A stretch of 64,000 bases of DNA, taken from NCBI GenBank assembly GCA_038123735.1, contig JAYPAP010000002.1:62001-126000 (forward strand), read 5' to 3'. Source of the stretch: REDI01 sp038123735. GTDB lineage: Bacteria; Myxococcota_A; UBA796; GCA-2862545. Numbering within the stretch: position 1 is the stretch's first letter; every line of letters starts with the position of its first letter. Positions 1 to 7,235 of this stretch are shown here, in pieces. The notes under the pieces were generated by a model. It made no database searches. It had not been told where the DNA came from and saw only the letters and a list, made by a program, of their open reading frames with translations. Position numbers and translations under genes: made by a program.

Positions 1-72
1 ACCGAAGACCGGGTACTCCACCCTGACCTTGCTGCACTCGGGAAGGCCGTACGGGATGGGCAATTCGTCTAG
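1..72 (+). CDS. C-terminal end of an unidentified protein (partial)
   Basis: Frame 1 is open from the window edge to a TAG at 70-72 and reads as a plausible soluble C-terminus ending in GKAVRDGQFV. The gene would run in from the left. Its stop overlaps by three bases the stop of the convergent minus-strand hydrolase, an arrangement also seen at other convergent pairs in this window. Only 23 residues are visible, so no function can be given, and a chance open frame is possible. Confidence 0.3.
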   Translation, partial: TEDRVLHPDLAALGKAVRDGQFV

Positions 73-1100
73 TTCGCCGTGGGAATCCCACCGTTTTGCC
101 CGAGGAATCTAAATATCATTGGGTACACCTCGTCGGGAGCAGTCTTTCCTACGATAGGATCAATATGCCCATAATCCCCAGCGAACCCTTGGCTCTTCCC
201 CAATACTCCATAGATGCAGTGGCTGAACTTCTCGCAGGCGGCGGCCACGTCGGGCTCACTCGCGATGTGATCTCCGGGAGCACCCAAAACCATGATTGGC
301 GCACTATTTTCTGTGACTAAAGGCAGCCAGGCATCACCGCTGCGGTCCACAAATTCCCGTGCCAGCAACCAGCGCCGGGCCTGCCTCGCTGTCGCCCGCG
401 GTAGGTTTTGCAGCGTGTATTTTGCCATGCCCGCCACGATGGCGCGGTCGAGGAGATCAGGGTTTCCCACTTGCTTCACGGCCAGACGAGAGCCCACGAG
501 CATCGGCGCAAACGGACGCATCGGGATCCGCCCACGCCCCGCGCTAAAGAAGAATCCCAACGCCCGCGCCACTTTGTGATTGCGGATCGGGTGCTCAAAT
601 GCCGCTGGGGAGGCGATCGCGATGCCCGCCGTGAGCCAGTCAGGATGCCGAATGAGCGTGGTGTAGAGCAGCATGCCGCCCATGCTATGCCCGACCCAGA
701 ACCTGTCTTTTCCAGGTGACTTGTCGTCGATCACCTGCAGGATGGCAGGCACATCCAGAATCGCATGGTCGTCAAAATCGATGCGGGTTCGGCCGCGCGC
801 TCGAGGCGGCGTCGTTCCGCCATCCCCGCGCAGCGACGGCACACAGACAACGTAGCCCGCCTCAACCAATTCATCGACTGGCGATACCTCCGGGCGAAAA
901 TCCCAGTTGGTGTGGTTTGCCGCCATACCGTGCATCAGTATGACCGTCGGCCCGTCACCTTCATATCGGCGGACGGGCAGCGTCCACCCGTCCTCCGTCT
1001 GAGCCTGATGGATCTCATCGGGCACCATGCTGGGTTCCAAGCGCTTCGCACATCCGAGCAGCGTGAGGGAGAGCACCACCAAACCGATCCATCTTGCCAC
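69..1100 (-). CDS. alpha/beta-hydrolase lipoprotein
   Basis: Predicted lipoprotein hydrolase of 343 residues. The GTG start at 1100 is chosen because GAGGAG lies a few bases upstream; an ATG 20 codons further upstream has no comparable site. The N-terminus is a short basic and hydrophobic signal ending in the lipobox LTLLGC, so it is probably anchored in the inner or outer membrane. Alpha/beta-hydrolase landmarks are visible: the oxyanion region HGMAANHTNW, the nucleophile elbow GHSMGG near residue 140, an acidic residue in PGDHIASEPD and a late His in DYGHIDP. Substrate cannot be inferred; esterase or lipase activity is the default for the fold. It is divergent from the membrane hydroxylase gene at 1181, with about 80 bases between the two starts, which must hold both promoters. 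Confidence 0.85.
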   Translation of the reverse strand: MARWIGLVVLSLTLLGCAKRLEPSMVPDEIHQAQTEDGWTLPVRRYEGDGPTVILMHGMAANHTNWDFRPEVSPVDELVEAGYVVCVPSLRGDGGTTPPRARGRTRIDFDDHAILDVPAILQVIDDKSPGKDRFWVGHSMGGMLLYTTLIRHPDWLTAGIAIASPAAFEHPIRNHKVARALGFFFSAGRGRIPMRPFAPMLVGSRLAVKQVGNPDLLDRAIVAGMAKYTLQNLPRATARQARRWLLAREFVDRSGDAWLPLVTENSAPIMVLGAPGDHIASEPDVAAACEKFSHCIYGVLGKSQGFAGDYGHIDPIVGKTAPDEVYPMIFRFLGQNGGIPTAN

Positions 1101-1180
1101 GAACTGTCTCCTCTTTTCCGCAATTGAGAAAATCCGGTTAAGACCGCCGCCGCTATACATCGTTCTGTGGAGCTCTGCTG

Positions 1181-2518
1181 ATGATCAAGGTCATCCCGCT
1201 TGCTATTCCTGTTTTTATCGCATTGATCGCCGTCGAGATCGTTGTGGCACGGCTTCAGCGCCGGCCCGATTACCTCAGACTCACCGAAGCCATCTCTGCA
1301 TTGGCGTGTGGGATCACCAGCCAGGTCATCAAGGTCTTTTACTTTGGGGTCTCGGTCGCGGTCTACACCTGGGTGTACAACTGGGCCGCCGATTGGAACG
1401 GGGGATTCTGGTGGTCCGGGACAACCGCCTTTGCATGGATCTTCGCGCTCTTCGCATACGATCATCAGTATTACTGGTGGCACCGTCATAGTCACAGGGT
1501 GAACTTCATGTGGGCCGCCCATGTGGTGCACCACCAAAGCCAAGATTACAATCTCGCGGTGGCGCTGCGGCAGGCCCTATTCACCCGATTTACGAGCCTG
1601 CCGTATCACCTGCCCCTCGCGCTTATCGGCGTTCCCCCAATGCTATTCGCCGTTAGCGGAATCACCAATCTCCTCTACCAGTACTGGATCCACACCCGGA
1701 CGATCGGCAAGCTCGGTCCGTTGGAGTGGGTGCTCAACACCCCGTCGCATCACCGGGTTCATCACGGCATCAATCCTCAATACATCGACAAGAACCATGC
1801 GGGAATCTTCATCATTTGGGATCGACTGTTCGGTACATTCGCCGAAGAAAAAGAGGAGCCGATCTACGGGACCGTATCGGTAATGCACAGCTTCGACCCG
1901 ATCTGGGCTAACTTTACCTACTGGAAGTCGATGGCGGAGGTCGCCTGGCACACTCCAAAATGGCAGAACAAACTGCTTATCTGGTTTATGCCTCCGGAGT
2001 GGAGCCCCGATGGCCCAAAGACCATCCCCGAAGTGAGCCACGACACCTTCCAAAAGTGGGACGTGCCCGTCGCCCGGGGCATGGGTCCGTATCTCATCCT
2101 CCAATTCGCGCTGACCGTGGTTGCGACCGTGTGGGTGCTCTGGATGAATGGGGAGATTTCCTTACTGTGGCTGTCGATCCTGAGCGCCTTCATCTTCTGG
2201 ACGGTCTCCTCCATCTCCCAGCTCATGCGCCGAAGTTCCGTGGGCTGGCCCAGCGAGGTGCTCCGGATGCTCAGCCTTCCGGTAGTGACCTACGCGCTCA
2301 TCACCTTGCCGGGCGGTAGCTCATCGCTTGGGGCCCTCACACCATGGCTTCTACCCACGATGGCAGGATGGGCCGCGCTCTCTCTGGGAACCCTCATCGC
2401 GTTCCGCACCGGGTGGCGGAGTCGCGCCGAACTGGATGAAGAGACCGGGTTCTCCCAACTGCAACCGCTGCCGCCGCGAGGCAGCGGTCGCGCCCTGGTG
2501 CCTACCCCAGGAAAATAG
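1181..2518 (+). CDS. sterol desaturase / fatty acid hydroxylase family membrane protein
   Basis: Integral membrane di-iron oxygenase of the fatty acid hydroxylase superfamily, 445 residues. Known members hydroxylate or desaturate sterols, carotenoids, alkylglycerols or fatty acids. The iron-binding histidine clusters are present: HRHSH and HVVHHQ around residues 107-125 and HHRVHHG around residue 195, between hydrophobic segments. The C-terminal 180 residues add several more predicted membrane segments beyond the catalytic core, as in larger members of the family. The ATG at 1181 follows GGAG with about eight bases spacing. An SCP2 sterol-carrier-like protein lies 7 kb downstream, but no direct link is shown. 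Substrate is undetermined. Confidence 0.9.
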   Translation: MIKVIPLAIPVFIALIAVEIVVARLQRRPDYLRLTEAISALACGITSQVIKVFYFGVSVAVYTWVYNWAADWNGGFWWSGTTAFAWIFALFAYDHQYYWWHRHSHRVNFMWAAHVVHHQSQDYNLAVALRQALFTRFTSLPYHLPLALIGVPPMLFAVSGITNLLYQYWIHTRTIGKLGPLEWVLNTPSHHRVHHGINPQYIDKNHAGIFIIWDRLFGTFAEEKEEPIYGTVSVMHSFDPIWANFTYWKSMAEVAWHTPKWQNKLLIWFMPPEWSPDGPKTIPEVSHDTFQKWDVPVARGMGPYLILQFALTVVATVWVLWMNGEISLLWLSILSAFIFWTVSSISQLMRRSSVGWPSEVLRMLSLPVVTYALITLPGGSSSLGALTPWLLPTMAGWAALSLGTLIAFRTGWRSRAELDEETGFSQLQPLPPRGSGRALVPTPGK

Positions 2519-2580
2519 TGGTCCACCATCGGTGGTATGCTCGGCATGTCACATTCAACCGTTCCGCACACCGAGCAATC

Positions 2581-2787
2581 ATGCCCACGTCTCAAGCGAC
2601 AACCGAAGCCACCGCCGGGACCATCGCCGACCTTCTGGCGGCCCAGGCCCCACTCAGCTCGCGCCAACTTGCGGAAGCCCTGAAGGCCTCGCCCGATACC
2701 GTCCGCGACTTACTTTCCCAAATGGAACGTCGAGGAATCGTGTATCGAACGGGCCATACCCGTGGAACCCGATGGTGGCTCGGCTAA
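2581..2787 (+). CDS. small winged-helix DNA-binding protein
   Basis: A 68-residue protein that is almost entirely one winged helix-turn-helix: LSSRQLAEALKASPDTVRDL supplies the helix-turn-helix and RRGIVYRTGHTRGTRWWLG the wing. Similar short domains occur as stand-alone regulators or as the tail of DprA-like proteins. The open frame extends upstream to a GTG at 2518, but that stretch does not look coding, and the ATG at 2581 begins just before the domain. No strong ribosome binding site is visible at either start. It lies 60 bases after the membrane hydroxylase gene on the same strand, so co-transcription is possible. Confidence 0.6.
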   Translation: MPTSQATTEATAGTIADLLAAQAPLSSRQLAEALKASPDTVRDLLSQMERRGIVYRTGHTRGTRWWLG

Positions 2788-2789
2788 GC

Positions 2790-3524
2790 CTACTCGGGGT
2801 TCCCTAGCTTCGTCCAAGCAAAGCCACTGCAACCGCCCGCTGCCGGATCAGTGGCATCCGCACTCTCCGCACCCCGAGCCGCAGCTTCATCCGCCGCATC
2901 GTACGCCACTTGGCAGTAGTACACACCGTCCGCCGTTGCCGTCCACTCAAAGCGCGACCAAAGGCCAGGAAAATACTCGTTAGTCTCAGCATTTTGTGCG
3001 ATTACGAAGCCTTCCTCATTGACGAAATCAACGACGGAAAACTGGGACTCGCCGTTCGTCCAATTCCATTCACGGATACTGTGGCTGGATCCAAATTCAT
3101 CAGTATAGTTGCCGCGAATATCGAGGGGCACGTACAACCGCGACCATGGGAACGAGCCACCGCACCCGGAAATCGATGGGTCGGAAGCGTCCGCTGGGTC
3201 AGCTGCAGCCGCCGTATCCGCATCCGCGGCATCGAAAGCGGACTGGCAATACCAGGTCACACCGTCCACCTCGACCCAATCAAAGGCTGAAAACAGACCT
3301 GGATTGTATGCATTGCTCTCACCGTTAAGGGCGATGATACGCTGCATTTCGATGTCTACAGACTGAATCTCGAATGAATCTGCTCCGATCGACCAGCTCT
3401 GGTCGTCGATGACATGCTCTTGATCGAAGCCATCGAACCAAGAACCGGCGAACGGCACGCTCACCTCGTCCGGGGTTCCGCATCCGACCATTAAAATAAC
3501 CATTACGCTTGCTACGCGAGTCAT
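2790..3524 (-). CDS. lipoprotein with two copies of a YCQ/YDAA module, downstream of a cobalamin riboswitch
   Basis: Predicted lipoprotein of 244 residues. The ATG at 3524 has GGAG five bases upstream and begins a short signal ending in the lipobox MVGC. An ATG at 3578 gives a longer frame, but its extra residues do not resemble a signal sequence. The mature part is two homologous modules of about 90-100 residues. Each ends with a YNPGL or YFPGL element, an aromatic patch, WYCQ or YYCQ, an acidic Ala-rich helix (FDAADADTAA or YDAADEAAAR), a second Cys in GCGG or GCSG, and SFPWSRL or GFAWTKL. The paired cysteines suggest one disulfide per module. The function is unknown. It is the only gene downstream of the riboswitch at 3602-3764 on this strand, implying repression when cobalamin is abundant. 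Confidence 0.8.
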   Translation of the reverse strand: MTRVASVMVILMVGCGTPDEVSVPFAGSWFDGFDQEHVIDDQSWSIGADSFEIQSVDIEMQRIIALNGESNAYNPGLFSAFDWVEVDGVTWYCQSAFDAADADTAAAADPADASDPSISGCGGSFPWSRLYVPLDIRGNYTDEFGSSHSIREWNWTNGESQFSVVDFVNEEGFVIAQNAETNEYFPGLWSRFEWTATADGVYYCQVAYDAADEAAARGAESADATDPAAGGCSGFAWTKLGNPE

Positions 3525-3601
3525 GTGAACTCCATAAGTTACCGATGCACGGCAGAACTCATAGATCACGCAGCGCATCCCAAATCCGAGGATGATCGAA
3601 G

Positions 3602-3764
3602 CGTCTTGAGCAGGTCTCCCGACTTAGGGCCGTTATCCCCCGCGCCTTCCCAAGCATGTGCTCAGTGGCTTCCTGCGGGGGCCTGACCCACTCACGGTGG
3701 CGGTACCGTGCCGGATTCACACCGGCTTCCCTCTGGCCCCTCCCGGAGGAGGAAACCCAAGACG
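3602..3764 (-). promoter_or_regulatory. cobalamin (B12) riboswitch
   Basis: Read on the minus strand, the region has the conserved parts of the cobalamin aptamer in order: the P1 5' arm CGTCTTGGG, GGGAAGCCGGTGTGAATCC, CACGGTACCGCCACCGTGA, GGAAGCCACTG, a GC-rich variable stem, then the B12 box AAGTCGGGAGACCTGC and the P1 3' arm CTCAAGACG, which pairs along its whole length with the 5' arm. It ends about 78 bases before the ATG of the lipoprotein at 2790-3524. That interval is long enough for an expression platform masking the GGAG ribosome binding site. The upstream neighbour, malate dehydrogenase, ends at 3830, so the element belongs to the lipoprotein transcript. Confidence 0.93.
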
Positions 3765-3829
3765 TGGCATCTCTGCCGCGGGCGCCCTAACGTCGGGAGC
3801 CGATGCAGCCAGCACACTCGGCGAAGTTG

Positions 3830-4807
3830 TCAGCCGAGCAGATCAGCCACAGCCTCGCGTTCGGCCATCAATGCGTCGATGTTTTCCTGGACTTTCGCCT
3901 TGGCGAAGTCGCTGAGCTGGAGATCTTCCACCACGTGGATCTCTCCCCCTTCCACGATCACCGGGAAGCTGTACATCAATCCCTCGGGCACGCCGTACCA
4001 ACCCTGGCTCGGAATCGCCATGGAGACGATCCGTCCATCGGTACCCATCCACCAATCTTGCATGTGATCGATCGCCGCCGAAGCTGCGGACGCGGCCGAA
4101 CTTGCACCGCGCGCGCGAATGATCGCCTTGCCTCGCGTGGCCACCGTCTTCAAGAAGTCTCCCTGTAACCAAGACTCTTCGAATAGGTCAGCGGCGGGCT
4201 GCCCACCGACTGTGGCGCGAGAAACGTCCGGATACATCGTTGGGCCGTGATTACCCCAAATGATCACATCTTGGACTTGAGCGACCGGCACCCCTTGAGC
4301 GACGGCGAGTTGGCCCATGGCCCGGTTCTGGTCGAGCCGAGTCATGGCGCTAAAGCAGGAATCTGCCAAGTCTGGAGCGTTCGCGTTCGCGATGAGCGCA
4401 TTGGTATTGCAAGGGTTTCCGACCACGACCACCCGCACATCGCGGCTGGCATTGTCATTGAGCGCCTTGCCAGTGCCGGTGAAGATCGGGCCGTTCGCCG
4501 CCACGAGGTCGGCGCGGTCCATGTCTGCCGTACGGGGACGCGAGCCGACCAAGAACACGGCGTCTGCATCTTTGAAGGCCACATTAGGGTCGGAGGTCGC
4601 AACGATGTCGTGCACCAACGGGAAGGCGGAGTCCTGAAGCTCCATCACCACGCCGGCAAGTCGCTCCATCCCAGGAGGAATCTCAAGAAGTTGCAGAATG
4701 ATCGGCTGGTCCGGACCGAAGCAGCTTCCGCAAGCGAGCCTCCAAAGAAGGGCATATCCAATATTTCCGGCGGCACCGGTGACGGCAACACGAATGGGGG
4801 GGAGCAT
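3830..4807 (-). CDS. mdh: malate dehydrogenase
   Basis: Cytosolic NAD(P)-dependent malate dehydrogenase of the TCA cycle (malate to oxaloacetate), 325 residues, normal length for the family. The N-terminal Rossmann loop is VTGAAGNIGYALL, the substrate-binding mobile loop includes GSRPRTADMDRADL, VVGNPCNTNAL is the conserved NAD-site segment, and the catalytic His is in IIWGNHGPTMYPD. These point to the bacterial group closest to cytosolic eukaryotic malate dehydrogenase and not the lactate-dehydrogenase-like group. The ATG at 4807 is preferred over an adjacent TTG because AGGAGG sits five bases upstream of it. It is divergent from the secreted-protein gene at 4947. About 65 bases separate its stop from the cobalamin riboswitch downstream. 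Confidence 0.95.
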   Translation of the reverse strand: MLPPIRVAVTGAAGNIGYALLWRLACGSCFGPDQPIILQLLEIPPGMERLAGVVMELQDSAFPLVHDIVATSDPNVAFKDADAVFLVGSRPRTADMDRADLVAANGPIFTGTGKALNDNASRDVRVVVVGNPCNTNALIANANAPDLADSCFSAMTRLDQNRAMGQLAVAQGVPVAQVQDVIIWGNHGPTMYPDVSRATVGGQPAADLFEESWLQGDFLKTVATRGKAIIRARGASSAASAASAAIDHMQDWWMGTDGRIVSMAIPSQGWYGVPEGLMYSFPVIVEGGEIHVVEDLQLSDFAKAKVQENIDALMAEREAVADLLG

Positions 4808-4946
4808 CAAGGCCTCCTGAGCACATGGGTGGAGCCCGCCCTAACCGAGATCTGCGGTCTGGCCATGGCTCGGAATACCAACGTCCGGTTCCGGTTTGAA
4901 AGCGGGTTCGCCTTCGGCTAGCCCCTGTCCGTCGGGAGGAAATTCC

Positions 4947-6092
4947 ATGCTGTTTACGATGTTACTCGCCCTTGTCCCCAACGCGTTCGCCGATGAGTGC
5001 GACGCTCGCGCCCTGCAAAAAGAGGCTGTCGCCGCGGCACCCGTTAAGGCGGCACCTGCATTTGTTGCACTTGCTAACTGCGATAAGGCGAAGGCGAAAG
5101 CCGTGGCCCCCAAGGTGCTGCCCAACATGCTGTCCGGATCTGAGGGCAACCAAGCATCGGTCTCGGCCATTGAGGTTGGTGCAAATGCCGACCTGCGAAC
5201 CTGGCTGAACGGGCTCGAGCCCGACCAGCGGAGTCGCACCGTCGCTTTTCTCGGTGAAAAATGCGGCGAAAATGAGTCGATTCAAGGGTTCTTCGAGGAG
5301 TCCGCCCAAGAGATGGGAACGGCTTTCTGGACGGAGCGTTGGCACCGCGGCTTGGCCGAGTGCCGAGCTGAGGGGATCCAAAAGCTGCTCTCCGACGCCC
5401 TGAACGACCCCGAACTCTCGAAGGATCGAACCCGACTCTTCAATGTCCTCGAGGTCTATGCGCGCAACCTCCGCGGAAATGCAGTACCCACCCTGGTAAA
5501 CCTGGCGTCGAAGACGACGGACCCAGAGGAGCTGACCTATCTCGTGAACGCCTTCGCGGACACGACTGGAATCGGATCCGAGGCTGGGGTGGATGCTGCC
5601 GTCGCGTCGGAGGTGATCAAATCCATCACGGCGCTTGGCCCCATGCTTCCTCCACAAGCCGTCGAACAAGCCCGGATCACCTTACGCGCCCTCGACGATG
5701 AGCAAGCCTCCGCCAGCATGGCAAAATATCGTTGGAAAGACCGTCTTCAGGATGGTCAGTATCGATATGCCGTCGCCATCACCGAGATCGCTACCTGCAA
5801 GAATCAGAAGACGAAGGCGGCACTTCATACCGCAAAATTCACCGAGCCAGGTGACCAATGGCCCGACCAACTGCAGCCGCTCCTCCAAGAGAAACTCACC
5901 TACGACTGGATGCTTCAGACCGCGGAGGCTTGCAAAGGGGAGGCGGAGTTCATCGTCGCCATGCCCCCAGAGCCGCTCGAGAGCGAAGAGGCCCAGGAGC
6001 AATGGCTTGCTGAGCAGATCAGCGCGTTTCAGGACAAGGCCGAGACGTGGGACAAGGCCAAGTCCTACAAACAAGAGGCCTTCGGACTGTAG
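4947..6092 (+). CDS. secreted helical protein of unknown function
   Basis: Exported protein of 381 residues that I do not recognise. The ATG at 4947 follows GGAGGA at 4935 and opens a signal peptide, MLFTMLLALVPNAFA, with a probable cleavage before DECD. The mature protein looks largely alpha-helical. A stretch near residues 180-250 (AVPTLVNLASKTTDPEELTY and following) resembles HEAT-like helical pairs. It has several scattered cysteines (DECDAR, LANCDK, AEC, TCKN, ACKG), compatible with disulfides in the periplasm. No catalytic motif is visible. Upstream in-frame codons back to 4896 are open but lack a ribosome binding site. An inverted repeat follows the stop and overlaps the start of the next gene. 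Confidence 0.75.
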   Translation: MLFTMLLALVPNAFADECDARALQKEAVAAAPVKAAPAFVALANCDKAKAKAVAPKVLPNMLSGSEGNQASVSAIEVGANADLRTWLNGLEPDQRSRTVAFLGEKCGENESIQGFFEESAQEMGTAFWTERWHRGLAECRAEGIQKLLSDALNDPELSKDRTRLFNVLEVYARNLRGNAVPTLVNLASKTTDPEELTYLVNAFADTTGIGSEAGVDAAVASEVIKSITALGPMLPPQAVEQARITLRALDDEQASASMAKYRWKDRLQDGQYRYAVAITEIATCKNQKTKAALHTAKFTEPGDQWPDQLQPLLQEKLTYDWMLQTAEACKGEAEFIVAMPPEPLESEEAQEQWLAEQISAFQDKAETWDKAKSYKQEAFGL

Positions 6093-6141
6093 GTTTACCC
6101 TGGGTTTGAGACCCTAGTTCTCCTTCCTTTACCGGTCGCCG

Positions 6142-6176
6142 ACAAGCGCCTACTCCATCCGCGGAGGGGCGCTTGT
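6142..6176 (+). promoter_or_regulatory. hairpin covering the ribosome binding site and TTG start of the ComF-like gene
   Basis: ACAAGCGCC at 6142-6150 is an exact inverted repeat of GGCGCTTGT at 6168-6176. Inside it CTCC (6153-6156) can pair with GGAG (6163-6166), leaving the loop ATCCGC. The right arm contains the GGAGG site and the TTG start of the next gene at 6173, so folding would hide translation initiation. The same hairpin could act as a weak terminator for the secreted-protein gene, but no T-run follows. Confidence 0.45.
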
Positions 6177-6781
6177 TTGATATTCGATGTGAGGGGTGTG
6201 GGACGTTCGGGTCGCTGCTCTGCACTCCGTGCAGCCAGCAGCACTTTTATCCAGTGGATGCGCCCAAGGGCATTTACCGAGCGTTCACCACCGGCACATA
6301 TGACTCTCCACTCGGGCGGGCACTGGCAGTCGCAAAGCACCGACCCAGCCGTCCGTTATCGCTACGGATCGCCAGGGCCTTCGGAACCGCTGCCCTCCAT
6401 GATGCGGTCATTCTCTCCCTGGTCGCCACTGCGACACAGGTGACATGGATTCCGTCTACCCGGTCGCGTCTGGTTCGCCGTGGCTTCAGCCTTCCGGCCA
6501 TGTTGGCTGCCGGCGTCGCCCGGCCGTGGGGCCTGCCCGCAACCCGCATCCTCTCCATGCGTGCCGGCGCCCCACAATCCAGTTTAGACAAACATTCTCG
6601 CTGGAAAAGCGCGAAGGAACGGATTCATCTCACCTCCGGAAACCATGCCGGAACCGTCATTTTAGTTGATGACGTGGTCACAACCGGAGCGAGCGCTGAG
6701 GTGGCAGCTGATGAGCTGTCGAAAGCTGGATTTTCTCGAGTGGTATTGCTGACCTGTGCTGTAGCGAAGGCTCCCCAATGA
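6173..6781 (+). CDS. comF: ComF-family phosphoribosyltransferase-like protein
   Basis: Protein of 202 residues in the ComF/GntX family, which in naturally competent bacteria is linked to DNA uptake; its biochemical role is unsettled. The N-terminus has a C-x2-C-x7-C-x2-C zinc-binding pattern (CEGCG through LCTPC) and the C-terminus has the PRPP-binding motif VILVDDVVTTGAS of type I phosphoribosyltransferases. WIPSTRSRLVRRGFSL matches the conserved central segment with its R-RGF element. The TTG start is required to include the first cysteine pair and has GGAGG at the right distance; an in-frame TGA at 6107 limits the frame upstream. Length is slightly below the usual 220-240 residues. Confidence 0.85.
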   Translation: MFDIRCEGCGTFGSLLCTPCSQQHFYPVDAPKGIYRAFTTGTYDSPLGRALAVAKHRPSRPLSLRIARAFGTAALHDAVILSLVATATQVTWIPSTRSRLVRRGFSLPAMLAAGVARPWGLPATRILSMRAGAPQSSLDKHSRWKSAKERIHLTSGNHAGTVILVDDVVTTGASAEVAADELSKAGFSRVVLLTCAVAKAPQ

Positions 6782-6909
6782 ATCCCGGGGAACTTTCGTG
6801 ACATCGCGAGACGAACAAATGTGCGGACCGCGCGTACTCCTATCTGTAGGGCCGGCACGCCCATTGCAACTCTTCCCAATGAACCACCAAGCACCTCACA
6901 GGAGGCAAC

Positions 6910-7101
6910 ATGTCACAACCCACCGTCCAAACCACCATCGGCCAATTGATTGAAGCGCTCTTCGAGGAGTACACCCTCGCATATGGCGACCGTGACCTCG
7001 CTGCAGTCGCCGTGGCCGCTACCGTCAACGACATGTTGATCAATGAAGCATCCGGAAACCGTGGTTCTCCCATGCCTTTAGAGGGCGAAAGGGCCGCCTG
7101 A
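6910..7101 (+). CDS. small acidic protein of unknown function
   Basis: A 63-residue protein preceded by a near-perfect AGGAGG at 6899-6904, five bases before the ATG, which is the main evidence that it is real. It starts MSQPTVQTTIGQLIEALFEE, is predicted helical and soluble, and has no Cys, signal peptide or membrane segment. I do not recognise it. A strong GC-rich hairpin follows five bases after the stop, which fits a short single-gene transcript. Confidence 0.65.
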   Translation: MSQPTVQTTIGQLIEALFEEYTLAYGDRDLAAVAVAATVNDMLINEASGNRGSPMPLEGERAA

Positions 7102-7105
7102 CCAG

Positions 7106-7139
7106 CCGGGGCGTCGCGTACCCTACGCGGCGCTCCCGG
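7106..7139 (+). terminator. GC-rich hairpin after the small gene, candidate terminator
   Basis: CCGGG (7106-7110) plus GCGTCGCGTA (7111-7120) pairs with TACGCGGCGC (7124-7133) plus CCCGG (7135-7139), a stem of about 15 pairs with one G-U and a one-base bulge around the loop CCC. A run of T-rich sequence appears only at 7151-7157, so intrinsic termination is plausible but not textbook. Confidence 0.45.
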
Positions 7140-7235
7140 GCTCAAGAGGGTTTCTTTCGTCAGACGTCCTGAAATCCGCTATACTGGACTCCCTCCCTCT
7201 CGATCTCCCGCCCCTCCCTCACCTGCCGAGCCCCC

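Noticed and set aside
2522..2534. CCACC/GGTGG palindrome after the membrane hydroxylase gene
   Set aside because: Only a five-pair stem with a three-base loop and no T-run; not enough for a terminator.
7157..7185. Sigma-70 promoter ahead of the one-TM protein gene
   Set aside because: TATACT is a good -10, but no acceptable -35 lies 16-18 bases upstream, so it was left as a remark only.
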